Part shown: piece by piece, positions 63,461-64,000 of the stretch | How the letters are laid out: each line of letters opens with the position of its first letter | Position numbering within the stretch: the stretch's first letter is position 1 | NCBI GenBank assembly: GCA_964036315.1 | Contig: OZ038485.1 | Span: forward strand, 74,067,548 to 74,131,547 | DNA length: 64,000 nucleotides | Source of the DNA: Acanthosepion esculentum | Lineage: Eukaryota > Mollusca > Cephalopoda > Sepiida > Sepiidae | Direction of reading: 5' to 3' | Program-made: the position numbers and the translations under genes | The notes under the pieces: generated by a model | The model's database searches: none | Told to the model about the DNA's origin: nothing | The model's input: the letters and a program-made list of their open reading frames with translations, nothing else

Positions 63461-64000
63461 ACTTTATCTACATATTTATGTATCTTCTACATAAATATTG
63501 TAATAAGCTAATTTTTTCTATAAAGTTAGGCTTTTTTGTACATACATATTAAAATCAGCTTCTTTTTCTATACATTTATGCTTCATGAGATATATACACT
63601 AAAATAAGTCACATTCTACACATTTAGGTTTTTTTATGAATAATAAAATAAAGCTATTTTTCTACATATTTATGCTTTTTCAACAAATATTAATTTCCAA
63701 TACCTTTCTACACAATCATGCATTTTCTTCATAAATATTAATAATAATCTACATTTTCTAATCATTTATACATTGTTCTTCATGAATAATAAAATAAGTT
63801 ACGTTTTACACACATTTATCCTTTTTTTCAAAATATATACTTCATACTTTGTATTACACATTTATGCTTTTTATTCGTAAATATTAGCATTAGGTTCTTT
63901 TAAGACATTAATACTTTTTATTCATAAATATGAAAATATGCACCCTTTTTAAACATATTTATGCTTAGTCAAATACATATATAAAGATTCTTTTTTCCAC
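63461..64000 (+). repeat. satC: satB-like repeat, forward orientation
   Basis: Ten or so diverged units of about 50-55 bp: AAATATTAAAATAAGCTA, TTTTTCTACACATTTATGC, TTTTTCTTCATAAAT. The skeleton is that of forward satB, with ATTTAGAAAT replaced by TTCATAAAT. It continues past the right end of the window. Confidence 0.8.

Overview
This 64 kb window is AT-rich, repeat-dominated eukaryotic DNA. I see no host gene, rRNA, tRNA or CRISPR array. The mobile-element set is a Ty3/gypsy element of the K02A2.6-like type, LTR remnants, a Tc1-like relic and a short Helitron with a CTAA end. Together with the very high A+T content, this fits an invertebrate, most likely an arthropod, in pericentromeric-type or other constitutive heterochromatin. 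The organism call is inference.

Layout. Positions 1-37292 are one uninterrupted tandem array of a 51-bp satellite, called satA here. It has roughly 730 monomers, it often alternates two monomer types as a 102-bp dimer, and it contains many nested segmental duplications. At 37293-41533 a minus-strand Ty3/gypsy retrotransposon interrupts the array. It has a 3' LTR, a polypurine tract and a 1277-residue gag-pol frame with every catalytic residue present, but it is cut off inside gag at its 5' end. From 41534 to about 49575 satA continues with growing divergence. It is broken by a solo LTR with a 5-bp target duplication (44151-44487), a 1.85-kb non-autonomous DNA transposon with about 75-bp inverted repeats and an apparent 6-bp target duplication (44569-46414), and a 1.5-kb LTR-like unit with internal tandem repeats (47100-48574).

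At about 49575 the array changes to a second satellite of about 50 bp, satB. It runs forward to 53457, is followed by about 0.7 kb of single-copy-looking DNA with a perfect 14-bp-arm hairpin, and resumes in the opposite orientation from about 54166 to 61570. SatA then reappears, also reversed, from 61571 to 62715. The right-hand half is therefore a large imperfect inverted arrangement: satA>, satB>, spacer, <satB, <satA. The satA/satB junctions on both sides fall at the same point of the satA monomer. The reversed satB arm carries a decayed Tc1-like element (56331-56874) and a non-autonomous Helitron (60619-61440). An unrecognised stretch (62716-63460) separates the arrangement from a third related repeat, forward again, which runs off the right edge.

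The only long reading frame is the retrotransposon polyprotein. Several insertions can be dated relative to the satellite because their flanks rejoin into a normal monomer. The left array is homogeneous and the right flank progressively diverged, as expected for a satellite homogenised in its core and decaying at its edge.
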